A stretch of 64,000 nucleotides of DNA from Lentisphaerae bacterium GWF2_45_14 (GCA_001804785.1 MHBG01000056.1:1-64000), one strand, 5' to 3'. Positions 1 through 8,587 are shown, numbered from the stretch's first letter. Notes: generated from the letters alone by a model not told the origin. A program made the numbers and translations.

Positions 1-169
1 CCCGCTCCACACGCTAAAAGCCAATATAGACTACGGTTTTGCCGAAGCTAGCACAGTCGCAGGGAAGATAGGTATAAAAGTTTGGATATGTCACAAGGAC
101 CTTACGGAGGAACAGCAGTATGCCATTAATGCCAAAAAGGGTAAAGCACAGAAAGGTTCAGCGCGGTAG
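1..169 (+). CDS. rpsC: 30S ribosomal protein S3, C-terminal end (partial)
   Basis: The reading frame starting at base 2 is open from the left edge and reads [16 protein letters not shown] followed by GIKVWI, the conserved C-terminal KH-domain end of ribosomal protein S3. It then runs on into a basic tail ([10 protein letters not shown], then [15 protein letters not shown]) and stops with TAG at 167-169. S3 lies at the mRNA entry channel of the 30S subunit. Its position immediately before rplP is the standard S10-operon order. Unusually, its last 50 bases overlap the start of rplP. The 5' part lies outside the window. Confidence 0.93.
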   Translation, partial: PLHTLKANIDYGFAEASTVAGKIGIKVWICHKDLTEEQQYAINAKKGKAQKGSAR

Positions 170-536
170 TATCGCGGGTCTCGCGAGAAAGAATAACAAG
201 CTTGATTTCGGTGAATTCGGACTTCAAGCATGTGAGCGCGGAGCTATAACGAACAATCAGATCGAGGCCGCTCGTGTGGCCATTAACCGCCACCTTAAAA
301 GACGCGGTAAAGTCTGGATAAGAATGTTTCCGTATAAACCCTGCACCAAGAAACCCCTTGAAGTGCGAATGGGTAAGGGAAAAGGTAACGTGGAATCTTG
401 GGTAGCGCCCATAAAGCCGGGCAGGATTCTATTCGAAGTGAGCGGATGCTCGGAAACAGTAGCACGCGAGGCAATGTCACGCGCAGCAAACAAACTTTGC
501 GTACGCTGCAAGTTTTTAGCGCGTTCTGCGGGCTGA
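120..536 (+). CDS. rplP: 50S ribosomal protein L16
   Basis: 138 residues, the usual L16 length. The N-terminus contains [13 protein letters not shown] and the C-terminus ends in the family's CKFLAR. L16 binds 23S rRNA near the peptidyl-transferase centre and contacts A-site tRNA. The start at 120 is supported by GGAGG at 106-110 with 9 bases of spacing. A second ATG at 129 would give the shorter MPKRV start, but it sits further from the Shine-Dalgarno. The start lies inside the rpsC tail, in another frame. Confidence 0.97.
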   Translation: MPLMPKRVKHRKVQRGSIAGLARKNNKLDFGEFGLQACERGAITNNQIEAARVAINRHLKRRGKVWIRMFPYKPCTKKPLEVRMGKGKGNVESWVAPIKPGRILFEVSGCSETVAREAMSRAANKLCVRCKFLARSAG

Positions 537-556
537 TATTATAGAGGTGTGTTGAA

Positions 557-760
557 ATGAAAATGCAGAAAATCAGGGAAATGACGGCTGTCGAGCTTGA
601 TAATATGCTTGGCGATCTGCTTAAGGAGAGACTGAATCTCAATATTCAGTCAAGAACCGGACAGCTAGAGAACACGGCCAGATTCGGGCAACTCCGTAAG
701 GATATTGCCAAGATAAAAACTGAACAGAATGGCAGAAAAGTTTCCGCCTCTGTCAAATAA
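557..760 (+). CDS. rpmC: 50S ribosomal protein L29
   Basis: 67 residues with the L29 pattern: an N-terminal helix [18 protein letters not shown] and the conserved second helix with [19 protein letters not shown]29 sits at the peptide exit tunnel and contributes to the docking site for trigger factor and SRP. It lies between rplP and rpsQ in the usual S10-operon order. A GAGG motif lies about 8 bases before the ATG. Confidence 0.96.
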   Translation: MKMQKIREMTAVELDNMLGDLLKERLNLNIQSRTGQLENTARFGQLRKDIAKIKTEQNGRKVSASVK

Positions 761-780
761 AATACGGATACCTTAAAATT

Positions 781-1056
781 ATGGAAAATATTGCTACGAA
801 AGAAACTAAAAGCAACCGTAAGGAGAGGACCGGTGTTGTTGTAAGCGACTGCCAGGAAAAAACGATTGTAGTCGAAGTTACGAGGACCACCTCCCATAAG
901 CTTTATAAAAAAGTATTGAAACGAAAAAAACGCTATCACGCCCACGATGAGAACAATGAGGCTAAAGTTGGTGATAAGGTGATAATAGCGGAAACCAGAC
1001 CCTTGAGCAAGCTCAAGAGATGGCGTCTCAAAGAAATAATTTCACGCGCCCAGTAA
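781..1056 (+). CDS. rpsQ: 30S ribosomal protein S17
   Basis: 91 residues. After a short lysine-rich N-terminal lead it shows the S17 OB-fold signature [18 protein letters not shown], then a YHAHDENN segment and a [18 protein letters not shown]-terminus. S17 is a primary 16S rRNA binding protein. It lies 20 bases after rpmC. The N-terminus is a few residues longer than the E. coli protein (84 residues). Confidence 0.96.
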   Translation: MENIATKETKSNRKERTGVVVSDCQEKTIVVEVTRTTSHKLYKKVLKRKKRYHAHDENNEAKVGDKVIIAETRPLSKLKRWRLKEIISRAQ

Positions 1057-1081
1057 ACGCGGTTACCACGGAGATATCAAA

Positions 1082-1447
1082 ATGTTACAGATGCAATCAG
1101 GAATGGATGTTGCTGATAATTCGGGCGCCAAGCGCCTTGTGGCAATCACGGTGCTGGGACAGAGTAAATCTTACGCCCATATCGGAGATGTTGTGACCGC
1201 GACCGTCAAGGAAGCCATGCCTGGCGGTACCGTCAAAAAAGGCCAAGTGGTTAAGGCGGTTATCGTCAGAACCAGTGCCAAGATCAAAAGGGAAGATGGT
1301 TCCTGCTTGGCATTTGACAAAAACGCGGCCGTGATAATCGATGCACAGAACAATCCCGTAGGTACGCGCATATTTGGACCCGTGGCGCGTGAACTTAGGG
1401 AGAAAAACTTCATGAAAATCGTGTCCCTTGCGCCGGAGGTGCTATAA
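1082..1447 (+). CDS. rplN: 50S ribosomal protein L14
   Basis: 121 residues (family about 122). It has the highly conserved L14 core [12 protein letters not shown], then [14 protein letters not shown] and a [14 protein letters not shown]-terminus. L14 binds 23S rRNA and forms an intersubunit bridge. The stop codon overlaps the rplX start (TAATG), so the two are likely translationally coupled. Confidence 0.97.
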   Translation: MLQMQSGMDVADNSGAKRLVAITVLGQSKSYAHIGDVVTATVKEAMPGGTVKKGQVVKAVIVRTSAKIKREDGSCLAFDKNAAVIIDAQNNPVGTRIFGPVARELREKNFMKIVSLAPEVL

Positions 1448-1716
1448 TGCAGAAGAAATATCATGTGAAAAAGGGTGATAAGGTACTTGTCCACAGCGGC
1501 TCTTGGTCTGGTGAAGAGGCTAAGATAACTACTATTCTCAAGAAGAAGGACAGAGTTGTGTTGGAGCTTCTGAATATGACTCCTGCCAAGCAGGAAAAGT
1601 TGGGTAAGAGAGTGCGCAAGACCCAGGAGAACCCGAAAGGCGTTCTTGTTGAAAGGTCTCTATCCGTGCATGTCTCGAATGTCTCGAAAGTCGAAGAAGC
1701 TCAGAAGGGCAGTTAA
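1447..1716 (+). CDS. rplX: 50S ribosomal protein L24
   Basis: 89 residues. It begins with the KOW motif (KKGDKVLVHSGSWSGEEAKI) typical of L24, an early assembly protein for the large subunit. It is somewhat shorter than the usual 100-105 residues. The loop after the KOW motif and the C-terminal SVHVSNVSKV, where most L24 proteins have a SNVMLV-like strand, are both present. It overlaps rplN by one base. Confidence 0.95.
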   Translation: MQKKYHVKKGDKVLVHSGSWSGEEAKITTILKKKDRVVLELLNMTPAKQEKLGKRVRKTQENPKGVLVERSLSVHVSNVSKVEEAQKGS

Positions 1717-1730
1717 GGAGAGTGGCAAAA

Positions 1731-2270
1731 ATGTCTTTAATGAATAAAAAATATAAAGAAGAAGTCGTTCCGGCCCTCAAGGCGGCGCTCAGTTACTCGA
1801 ACGTGATGCAGGTGCCTAAGATAACGAAGATAGTTATCAGCACTGGTATAAGCTCAGAGAAGGAACGCGATGCTTTCACAGAAGCGAAAGCACAGCTGGC
1901 GCTGATTGCCGGGCAGGCCCCCGTAATAACCAAGGCCAAGAAGAACATATCTAACTTCAAGTTGAGGGTAGGTATGCCGGTTGGCGCGATGGTAACCCTC
2001 AGAAACAGCAGGATGTATGACTTCCTTGACAGGCTTGTCCATAACACTTTGCCGCGCGTTCGCGATTTTCGCGGCGTATCGAGCAAAGGCTATGACGGCT
2101 CGGGGAACTATAATATGGGGCTGCAGGACGTCACGGTTTTCACTGAGGTGGACCCTGATAAACTTAAGCACCAGTTCGGGCTTAACATAACAATTGTTAC
2201 AACAGCGAAAACGGACAAGGAAGCCCATGAGCTACTGAAGCTGATGGAAATTCCGTTCAAGGAAAATTGA
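1731..2270 (+). CDS. rplE: 50S ribosomal protein L5
   Basis: L5 binds 5S rRNA and contacts P-site tRNA. Diagnostic segments are VPKITKIVISTGI, PVITKAKKNISNFKLR and RVRDFRGVSSKGYDGSGNYN. The frame is also open from a GTG at 1722, but the AAGGAG at 1715-1720 sits only one base from that GTG and 10 bases from the ATG at 1731. I therefore choose 1731, giving 179 residues, exactly the usual family length. Confidence 0.95.
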   Translation: MSLMNKKYKEEVVPALKAALSYSNVMQVPKITKIVISTGISSEKERDAFTEAKAQLALIAGQAPVITKAKKNISNFKLRVGMPVGAMVTLRNSRMYDFLDRLVHNTLPRVRDFRGVSSKGYDGSGNYNMGLQDVTVFTEVDPDKLKHQFGLNITIVTTAKTDKEAHELLKLMEIPFKEN

Positions 2271-2284
2271 GGAGTTGAATTTTC

Positions 2285-2470
2285 ATGGCTAAAAAGAGTT
2301 TGATAGCAAAAGCTGGGCGCGTTAGCAAGTTCAAGGTAAGGAACTATAACCGTTGTCAGGCATGCGGTAGGGCCAGGGCTTATATGAGAAAATATAAGGT
2401 ATGCCGAATCTGTTTCAGGGAAATGGCATCTAACGGTCAGATACCCGGCGTGATTAAGGCAAGCTGGTAA
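2285..2470 (+). CDS. rpsN: 30S ribosomal protein S14, zinc-binding (type Z)
   Basis: 61 residues, the short form of S14. Four cysteines at positions 24, 27, 40 and 43 (RCQACG and VCRICF) form the zinc ribbon, so this is the zinc-dependent isoform rather than the long zinc-free form seen in enterobacteria. It ends with IPGVIKASW, the conserved S14 C-terminus. It lies between rplE and rpsH, the usual position. Confidence 0.97.
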   Translation: MAKKSLIAKAGRVSKFKVRNYNRCQACGRARAYMRKYKVCRICFREMASNGQIPGVIKASW

Positions 2471-2487
2471 AAGGAGGGCTATAAATA

Positions 2488-2883
2488 ATGAGTATGCAAG
2501 ATCCAATAGCGGATATGCTGACAAGGATCAGGAATGCCAACATGGCTTCTCTGAAAGAGGTTTCCATGCCTTCATCCATGATGAAAGCGTCCATAGCGAA
2601 AGTTATGAAGGATGAAGGATATATCAGCGATTTCCGAGTTGACGGCGAAGATTCGAAGAAGAAGCTTTTACTCTCTTTGAAATACTTTGAGAAGAAACCG
2701 GTTATAGAAGGGCTTAAGAGAATAAGTAAGACTTCGTGCAGGCTTTACTGCGGGTCTGACGATATTCCGAGAGTCAATAACGGGCTTGGCGTTGTGATCC
2801 TTTCGACACCGAAGGGAATAATCAGCGGCAAGGAAGCCAAGCAGCAGAATGTAGGCGGCGAGATTATCTGCTACGTCTGGTAA
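2488..2883 (+). CDS. rpsH: 30S ribosomal protein S8
   Basis: 131 residues. It begins MQDPIADMLTRIRNAN and ends with the classic S8 segment GLGVVILSTPKGIISGKEA followed by GGEIICYVW. S8 is a central-domain 16S rRNA binder and in E. coli is the autogenous repressor of the spc operon. Whether this is so here cannot be read from the sequence. A strong AAGGAGG lies at 2471-2477. Confidence 0.97.
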   Translation: MSMQDPIADMLTRIRNANMASLKEVSMPSSMMKASIAKVMKDEGYISDFRVDGEDSKKKLLLSLKYFEKKPVIEGLKRISKTSCRLYCGSDDIPRVNNGLGVVILSTPKGIISGKEAKQQNVGGEIICYVW

Positions 2884-2905
2884 TAAATTAAAGAGGACTC
2901 AAGCA

Positions 2906-3442
2906 ATGTCACGAATCGGAAATAAAATAATAGAGCTACCGTCAGGCGTGAAAGTTTCCGTCAGCGATGGCGTCATCAGTGTGGAAGCCAAGGGAAAGCT
3001 CAGCACCTGTATTCCTCCTATTATCGACGTAAAGGTGGAAGACGGGACAATACGGCTTATCCGTGCGAACGACAACTGCAAAACGAAGGCGCTTCACGGA
3101 CTCACCAGAAGTCTTATAAACAATATGGTCATCGGCGTTACGAAGGGATTTAAGAAAGAACTTCAGATTGTCGGGATCGGTTATAAGGCACAGTTGAACG
3201 GAAGCAAACTTACGCTGGCGCTTGGTTATTCACATCCGGTGGAATACACTGTACCGAAGGGCGTAACGCTCTCCGTAGTGGATAACACCAAGATATTTAT
3301 CGAAGGGATTGACAAGCAGCTCGTGGGAGAAGTCGCGGCCACCATAAGGCGTTTCAGGAAGCCTGAGCCTTACAAGGGCAAAGGGATACGTTATTCTGAC
3401 GAGAGGATAACTCTCAAAGAAGGCAAGACAACAGGCAAATAG
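2906..3442 (+). CDS. rplF: 50S ribosomal protein L6
   Basis: 178 residues, the normal length, with two L6 repeats. The N-terminus is SRIGNKIIELPSGVKVSV and the C-terminal repeat contains the rRNA-binding RRFRKPEPYKGKGIRY. L6 sits near the factor-binding site of the 50S subunit. Confidence 0.97.
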   Translation: MSRIGNKIIELPSGVKVSVSDGVISVEAKGKLSTCIPPIIDVKVEDGTIRLIRANDNCKTKALHGLTRSLINNMVIGVTKGFKKELQIVGIGYKAQLNGSKLTLALGYSHPVEYTVPKGVTLSVVDNTKIFIEGIDKQLVGEVAATIRRFRKPEPYKGKGIRYSDERITLKEGKTTGK

Positions 3443-3465
3443 TATTTTTTTCTTGGAGATTACTC

Positions 3466-3831
3466 ATGGCTATGTATAAAACAAAAAAAGAGAAGATTAG
3501 AAGGCGCCACATGCGCATACGTAAGAAGATTTCAGGGAGTGCATCTATTCCCCGCTTCAACGTGCATGTGTCAGCGAACCATATCTATATTCAGTTTATA
3601 GATGACGTGTCGGGCCGTACGCTGGCGGCGGCTTCATCGCTTGACCCGCAATTCAAAGAGGCCAAAGTCGGCAAAGGCGTCGCGGGCGCTGAGATACTCG
3701 GGAAACTTGCGGCGGAAAGAGCGATGCAGGCAGGAATCAGTGCGGTGGTTTTCGACCGCGGTGGTTTCAGGTTTCATGGAAAGGTCAAGGCCCTTGCGGA
3801 TTCCGCGAGGAAGACAGGTTTGAAATTTTAG
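3466..3831 (+). CDS. rplR: 50S ribosomal protein L18
   Basis: 121 residues. The arginine/lysine-rich N-terminus (KEKIRRRHMRIRKKISGS) is followed by PRFNVHVSANHIYIQFIDD and the C-terminal GGFRFHGKVKALADSAR, the L18 pattern. L18 binds 5S rRNA with L5. TTGGAGA lies 7-8 bases before the ATG. Confidence 0.97.
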   Translation: MAMYKTKKEKIRRRHMRIRKKISGSASIPRFNVHVSANHIYIQFIDDVSGRTLAAASSLDPQFKEAKVGKGVAGAEILGKLAAERAMQAGISAVVFDRGGFRFHGKVKALADSARKTGLKF

Positions 3832-3846
3832 GAGACTGATATAATT

Positions 3847-4353
3847 ATGGAAAAGGTTAATTACGGCGAAAGCACCGATAAAAGAGTCGGCGAGCTCGAA
3901 GAGAGCGTAATCTCCATTAATCGCTGCAGTAAAGTGGTTAAGGGGGGGCGAAACTTCAGCTTCGGGGCTCTTGTAGTGGTCGGCGACAAGCTTGGGCATG
4001 TCGGCTACGGCTACGGCAAGGCCAATGAAGTGTCGGATGCTATCAAAAAGGGCAGCGAAGCCGCGAAGAAGAGCCTTATAACAATACCGCTTGCCGGCAG
4101 CACGTTGCCGCACGCGATAGAAGTGAAGTACAGGGGTTCCAAGGTATTGCTTAGACCTGCGTCCGAAGGTACCGGCCTCATCGCCGGTGGCGCGATGCGC
4201 TCAGTTCTTTCGCTCGGCGGAGTCAAAGACGTTCTCGCAAAATCACTGGGATCGTCAAACCCCGCGAACGTTGTAAAGGCTACAATCAAGGCTATTCAGT
4301 CTCTGAGAAGCAAAGACTACATAGTATCGAAAAGAGGCTTGTCCTCACTTTAA
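3847..4353 (+). CDS. rpsE: 30S ribosomal protein S5
   Basis: 168 residues. It has the S5 double-stranded RNA-binding fold signature (INRCSKVVKGGRNFSFGALVVVGD) and the C-terminal segment GGVKDVLAKSLGSSNPANVV. S5 acts in translational accuracy and, with S3 and S4, in the mRNA entry helicase. Only 18 bases separate it from rplO, so there is no room for rpmD (L30). Confidence 0.97.
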   Translation: MEKVNYGESTDKRVGELEESVISINRCSKVVKGGRNFSFGALVVVGDKLGHVGYGYGKANEVSDAIKKGSEAAKKSLITIPLAGSTLPHAIEVKYRGSKVLLRPASEGTGLIAGGAMRSVLSLGGVKDVLAKSLGSSNPANVVKATIKAIQSLRSKDYIVSKRGLSSL

Positions 4354-4371
4354 AAACAGGGATATTCGAGA

Positions 4372-4812
4372 ATGAAACTTCATGACATGCATCCTACTCC
4401 CGGCTCAAGGCACAAGAGGAAAAGGGTTGGTCGAGGCGATGGTTCCGGTTCCGGCAGAACAGCCGGGCGTGGAGAAAAAGGTCAGAAATCACGTTCAGGT
4501 TACTCAAGAAAATACCACTTTGAAGGCGGTCAGGTACCATTGATCAGACGTTTGCCGAAGAAGGGTTTCAAGAGTCCGGACCACAAGGAATTCAACATAG
4601 TCAACGTTGAAGCGCTGGAAAAGTTTTTTAACGCCGGCGATAATGTTGACCCTGAAATCCTTGCACAAAAAGGGATTATTGGGAAAAAGCTGGACCTCAA
4701 GATTCTCGCGGAGGGGGAAATAACCAAGCCCCTCAATGTGAAATCAAACGCGTTTTCCGCAGCGGCGAAGGCGAAAATCGAAGCCGCGGGCGGCAAATGT
4801 GAAAAAATCTGA
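4372..4812 (+). CDS. rplO: 50S ribosomal protein L15
   Basis: 146 residues. It starts [22 protein letters not shown], followed by the glycine-rich [20 protein letters not shown] extension, then [15 protein letters not shown], all standard L15 motifs. L15 is a late assembly protein of the large subunit. It precedes secY, as in most bacteria. Confidence 0.97.
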   Translation: MKLHDMHPTPGSRHKRKRVGRGDGSGSGRTAGRGEKGQKSRSGYSRKYHFEGGQVPLIRRLPKKGFKSPDHKEFNIVNVEALEKFFNAGDNVDPEILAQKGIIGKKLDLKILAEGEITKPLNVKSNAFSAAAKAKIEAAGGKCEKI

Positions 4813-4829
4813 GGACTGGCGGTAAAAAT

Positions 4830-6182
4830 ATGCTGAAGGCTTTTGCGAATGTACTGAAAGTAGAAGAGCTGAGGAACAGGATCCTGTTTACGGCGGGAAT
4901 AATAATACTCGTCAGACTCGCCGCAAATATCCCCTGCCCAGGGGTGGACCCTGTCGCACTCAACAACTATGTTAGTGATTTAACAAAGGACGGCGGCGGC
5001 ATGCTCGGAATGTTCGACATGTTTAGCGGCGGAGCTTTGCAGAAATTCGCAATAGCGACTCTCGGCATAATGCCCTATATCTCGGCCTCGATTATAATGC
5101 AGCTTCTTGTTCCCGTACTCCCGGCGCTCGGGAAGATGGTTCGCGAGGGAGAGAGCGGAAGACAAAAAATAAGTCAGTACACCAGATATCTCACAGTAGT
5201 GATATGCCTGGTACAAGGCGCGGTTGCCGCGATGGCGATGGAAAATCCGTCAAGGATTGGTTTGCCCCATGCCAGTCAGCCGCTGGTCTCAACGCCCGGA
5301 AGCTTTTTTGTTATAATGACGATTATTATTCTCACCTGCGCCACGATGATTCTAATGTGGTTGGGCGAGAGGATTACGGAAAAAGGCATAGGCAACGGGA
5401 TTTCGCTCATCATCACAGTGAACATTGTCGACAGGTTTCCAAGCGCTATTTCGGCTCTTTATGACCTTGCCGTTTCAGGCGGCGGAGTAACTGATACCCG
5501 TTTCCGCATGGTACATCTTTTCATTCTTCTCATGGTATTTTTTGCGGTTACGGCATTCACTATAATGCTTATCCAGGGACAGCGTCGCATACCAATCCAG
5601 ATGGCAAGGGCCTCAAGTTCGGGGAAGGTCCGCGCCGGCAGTACATATATTCCGCTCAAGGTCAACTTTTCGGGAGTTATGCCAATAATCTTTGCTGGAG
5701 CGGTGCTGATGGTGCCGAGCATTCTCTTCAACTGGATACCGCAGACAAGATTTCTGGTAGTCTATTTTCAGTACGGAAGTACTTCATACATGATGATTTA
5801 TGGTCTAATGATACTGATTTTTTCATTTTTCTGGGTAGCCAATCAGTTCAATCCGATTCAGATATCGGACAATCTCAAGAAAGAGGGCGCCTACATTCCC
5901 GGAATCAGGCCGGGGAAGCCCACCGCTGACTTCCTGGATGACACTATGACCAAGATAACACTTGCAGGTTCAATCTTACTTGCGGCCCTTGCGGTGTTTC
6001 CGATGCTTCTTTACCAAAACTTCAAGTTGCCATTCTTGATATCGTCATTTTTCGGCGGCACAAGCCTCCTCATCATAGTTGGTGTGCTTCTGGACACATT
6101 GAGCCAGATGGAATCACACCTCACCATGAGGAACTATGACGGCTTCCTCAAGTCTGGCAAACTCCGCGGAAGAAAAGGCTGA
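4830..6182 (+). CDS. secY: Protein translocase subunit SecY
   Basis: 450 residues, within the usual range (430-450), with about ten hydrophobic segments. It forms the SecYEG channel for export and membrane insertion. Conserved landmarks are IPCPGVDP early, GIMPYISASIIMQLL in TM2, GIGNGISLII in the middle, and the cytoplasmic loop RRIPIQMARAS. The C-terminal part has SFFWVANQFNPIQISDNLKKEGAYIPGIRPGKPT. It is the last gene of the ribosomal cluster here; adk-map-infA, which often follow, lie elsewhere in this window on the other strand. Confidence 0.97.
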   Translation: MLKAFANVLKVEELRNRILFTAGIIILVRLAANIPCPGVDPVALNNYVSDLTKDGGGMLGMFDMFSGGALQKFAIATLGIMPYISASIIMQLLVPVLPALGKMVREGESGRQKISQYTRYLTVVICLVQGAVAAMAMENPSRIGLPHASQPLVSTPGSFFVIMTIIILTCATMILMWLGERITEKGIGNGISLIITVNIVDRFPSAISALYDLAVSGGGVTDTRFRMVHLFILLMVFFAVTAFTIMLIQGQRRIPIQMARASSSGKVRAGSTYIPLKVNFSGVMPIIFAGAVLMVPSILFNWIPQTRFLVVYFQYGSTSYMMIYGLMILIFSFFWVANQFNPIQISDNLKKEGAYIPGIRPGKPTADFLDDTMTKITLAGSILLAALAVFPMLLYQNFKLPFLISSFFGGTSLLIIVGVLLDTLSQMESHLTMRNYDGFLKSGKLRGRKG

Positions 6183-6220
6183 ATCGAGGGCAAGAAAGCA
6201 CGACCTTTGTGTTTTATGCG

Positions 6221-6246
6221 CCCGTTTTGCCCATAGTAAAAACGGG
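6221..6246. other. Stem-loop between secY and cmk
   Basis: CCCGTTTT (6221-6228) and AAAACGGG (6239-6246) form an 8-bp perfect stem with a 10-base loop. No U-tract follows on either strand, so it is not a good intrinsic terminator. It may be a processing or stability element at the end of the ribosomal transcript. The other intergenic bases 6183-6258 show nothing further. Confidence 0.4.
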
Positions 6247-6258
6247 GTCTAGAAATTT

Positions 6259-6942
6259 ATGAGTTCTGACGTGATCGCGATAGACGGGCCAGCCGCGTCC
6301 GGCAAAAGCACTGCGGCAAAAAAACTCTCAGAACGGCTCGGCATCCCATATATAAACACAGGAAATATGTACAGGGCAATCACTTGGCACGCAATGTCTC
6401 AAGGTGTCGCCATTGAAAAGCCTTCCGAAACAACTTTCGCAAAACTCCTTGACAGTCTCGAACTAGACTACATAAAAAACAAAAAAGACGAATTCGAGAT
6501 ATTTGTCAACGGCTCATTTCCCGGAACGGCAATACGTTCGCCCGAAGTGGCGTCAGGCGTAAGCGCGGTCGCCGCCTTGCCTCTAGTAAGAAAGTGGCTC
6601 CTCTCAAAACAACGCGCAATGACAAAGCTGGGACTGCTTGTCATGGAAGGCCGCGATATCGGGACTGAAGTTTTTCCGGATGCCCGCTTTAAATTTTTCC
6701 TTACAGCCTCGGCACTCGTCAGAGCGAAGAGACGGCTTGCACAGGAAGGGGAAACTTATGATGGTGCGACACTGGAATCAGTTGCACGCGAAATAGAGGA
6801 ACGGGATAAAAAGGACATGTCTCGAGCAGTCGCACCACTCAGGAAAGCCGATGACGCTCTTCTCGTGGATAGTTCCGATATGACGATAGAAGAGGTGCTC
6901 GACCGACTGGAATCAATTGTCCGGAATGGTATGGGAAGATGA
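6259..6942 (+). CDS. cmk: Cytidylate kinase
   Basis: 227 residues, full length. It phosphorylates CMP/dCMP with ATP in pyrimidine nucleotide recycling. The P-loop GPAASGKST spans residues 10-18, followed by the NMP-binding segment IPYINTGNMYRAITW and the later MEGRDIGTEVFPDARFKFFL. The C-terminal half carries RAKRRL and the lid-type arginines of CMP kinases. It is 76 bases downstream of secY and overlaps the next gene by four bases (ATGA). Confidence 0.96.
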   Translation: MSSDVIAIDGPAASGKSTAAKKLSERLGIPYINTGNMYRAITWHAMSQGVAIEKPSETTFAKLLDSLELDYIKNKKDEFEIFVNGSFPGTAIRSPEVASGVSAVAALPLVRKWLLSKQRAMTKLGLLVMEGRDIGTEVFPDARFKFFLTASALVRAKRRLAQEGETYDGATLESVAREIEERDKKDMSRAVAPLRKADDALLVDSSDMTIEEVLDRLESIVRNGMGR

Positions 6943-7334
6943 CTCGCCGCATTACCGAGCTTAAATACAGAGTGCCGTACGCCGATACCGACCGGATGGG
7001 AATCGTCTATTACGCCAACTATCTCGTTTACTTTGAACGTGCCAGGAACGAAATACTCAGAGATGGCGGACTTACCTACGACCAGCTTGAAAAACTGGGA
7101 TACATGCTGCCCGTCACCGAAGCGGTATGTATTTATAAAAGCCCGGCGCGTTATGATGATATGCTTACGCTCAGCGGATACGTGGAAGAACTTCGCGGAG
7201 CAAGAATAAAAATAGCGTGCAGTGTTCTGAGGGATTCCGAGCTTCTCGCATCAGGCTACACCGTTCATGCCTGCGTGAATTCGGTGGGGAGGCCGGTCAG
7301 ACCGCCGGAAGTGTTGATCAATCTCGGACTTTGA
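6939..7334 (+). CDS. Acyl-CoA thioesterase, YbgC/4HBT hotdog family
   Basis: 131 residues with the hotdog-fold thioesterase pattern: RVPYADTDRMGIVYYANYLV followed by FERARNEIL. The Asp in the DTDRMGIVYYANY segment is the catalytic residue of the YbgC/4-hydroxybenzoyl-CoA thioesterase family. The likely reaction is hydrolysis of short-chain acyl-CoA or acyl-ACP in the cytoplasm. It overlaps cmk (ATGA), implying translational coupling, but no Tol-Pal genes (the common YbgC partners) are adjacent. The substrate is not readable from sequence. Confidence 0.85.
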   Translation: MTRRITELKYRVPYADTDRMGIVYYANYLVYFERARNEILRDGGLTYDQLEKLGYMLPVTEAVCIYKSPARYDDMLTLSGYVEELRGARIKIACSVLRDSELLASGYTVHACVNSVGRPVRPPEVLINLGL

Positions 7335-7380
7335 AAATATTTTTTACTTGCCTTGGCTGGGCTGGGATAGGGATTCTGTT

Positions 7381-7941
7381 TTACTTCATCTGATTGTCAC
7401 GGAACATTATTTTCTCCAGGGGTAATCGTTCCGAAAAATGCGGTTCTTCGGCGGGATAGCCAAGGCTCATCAACGAAATTATCTGGAAGCTTCCTGGGAT
7501 TGTGAGGATTTTCCTTGCCTTTCCTGCCTTAAACCAGCCAATCCAGCAAGTGCCGAGTCCAAGTTCCTGTGCCTGAAGAACAAAGTGTTCCCCGGCAATG
7601 CCGACATCTATAAGCTGATATTGTATCCCTGAAATAAATGGAGCGATGGTGTGGGTTATGACCGATTTTTCCGCACAGAGCGCGACAATGACCGGGGCTT
7701 GTCTCAGCCAGGGCATCGGTAGTCCCGGCAGAAGCGCCTCGGCACAAATCCTTTTACGCAGTTCCGCATCTTTAACGATTATAAAGCGACAAGGCTGTTT
7801 GTTGCATGCCGACGGCGCTAGCCGCGCCGCTTCGACACATTGCTCTATCGCCTCATCGGGAACATCTTTTTCAAGGTAGCTCCGGCAGCTTGTCCGTGTC
7901 CTGACAAGATCAATAAAGTTTTTTGTGCTGTTGTCCAGCAT
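7381..7941 (-). CDS. Nitroreductase-family flavoprotein
   Basis: 186 residues of the FMN-dependent nitroreductase fold. The N-terminus has FIDLVRTRTSCRSYLEKDVPDE (Arg/Ser FMN-phosphate contacts), then RLAPSACNKQPCRFIIVKD and, near the C-terminus, LGLGTCWIGWF. These are standard landmarks for NAD(P)H-dependent oxidoreductases of this family. It starts three bases after the stop of the LpoB-like gene and so is probably the last gene of that operon, though the functional link to the envelope genes is unclear. It converges on the thioesterase gene. Confidence 0.88.
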   Translation of the reverse strand: MLDNSTKNFIDLVRTRTSCRSYLEKDVPDEAIEQCVEAARLAPSACNKQPCRFIIVKDAELRKRICAEALLPGLPMPWLRQAPVIVALCAEKSVITHTIAPFISGIQYQLIDVGIAGEHFVLQAQELGLGTCWIGWFKAGKARKILTIPGSFQIISLMSLGYPAEEPHFSERLPLEKIMFRDNQMK

Positions 7942-7944
7942 CGC

Positions 7945-8559
7945 TTAGAAACCGAATACCGGCCGAACGGATTGTTTGGCTATTTCAACATTGTCTTCCC
8001 ATATGGCAAGGCCCGTGCTGAGATCGGTGAGGGTCATGTGGAAAAAGAAATAGGACTCAGACGCACGTCCGAGCTTTGCCTTCTGCTGGATTATTTCTCC
8101 GGCCAGGCTCATATCCGGCGCGATTGCGGTAGCCATCTTTTGCACGGTGTTCTGATTGAACATTTCGTCGTCGCGCAGGTCGCGTACCTGCTTTGACGCC
8201 TTATCTTCCGGGCCTTCTGCGCCGACGGCGGTTGTGGTCACTGCTTTTCCCGACCTGAGGACGGCCTGGCGTATCTTATCTGTAAGTATTTCGGTATCGA
8301 TATGCTGGGAGGTCTTATTCTTTACGAGGCTTACCATTATGACAGTTTTTCTGCCATCGGGGCGGGATAGCACACCTGACTGGAGGAGTGAGTTTATGCA
8401 CGTCTCGGCGGCGGTCTGCCAGTCTTTGAAGTTTATATCATCGGTTGTTGTAAGTCCCTGATTCCCTGCTGTATCGATGCGGCGCGGGTCGGATCCGCAA
8501 CCGGCCGATATTACAAGCGTTGCGCAGATTATTAGAAGAAAAGATGCCTTTGTTTTCAT
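7945..8559 (-). CDS. LpoB-like outer-membrane lipoprotein (penicillin-binding protein activator family)
   Basis: 204 residues. The N-terminal signal peptide (FLLIICATLVISAGC) ends at a lipobox-like Cys. The mature part follows the LpoB/YcfM pattern: DDINFKDWQTAAETCINSLL, then KTVIMVSLVKNKTSQHIDTEI, IRQAVLRSGK, and a C-terminal segment with YFFFHMTLTDLSTGLAIWED. LpoB in E. coli stimulates the class A penicillin-binding protein PBP1b from the outer membrane. The family assignment is from these motifs. The target enzyme is unknown here and no PBP gene is in the window. It is co-directional with a PPIase, a lipoprotein and a transglutaminase-like protein. Confidence 0.75.
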   Translation of the reverse strand: MKTKASFLLIICATLVISAGCGSDPRRIDTAGNQGLTTTDDINFKDWQTAAETCINSLLQSGVLSRPDGRKTVIMVSLVKNKTSQHIDTEILTDKIRQAVLRSGKAVTTTAVGAEGPEDKASKQVRDLRDDEMFNQNTVQKMATAIAPDMSLAGEIIQQKAKLGRASESYFFFHMTLTDLSTGLAIWEDNVEIAKQSVRPVFGF

Positions 8560-8587
8560 ATTGTCCCTTCCATGTTAGCTTCTATAT

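Noticed and set aside
3634-4113. 159-residue minus-strand ORF across rplR and rpsE
   Set aside because: Lies opposite two certain ribosomal genes, no ribosome site, no recognisable family.
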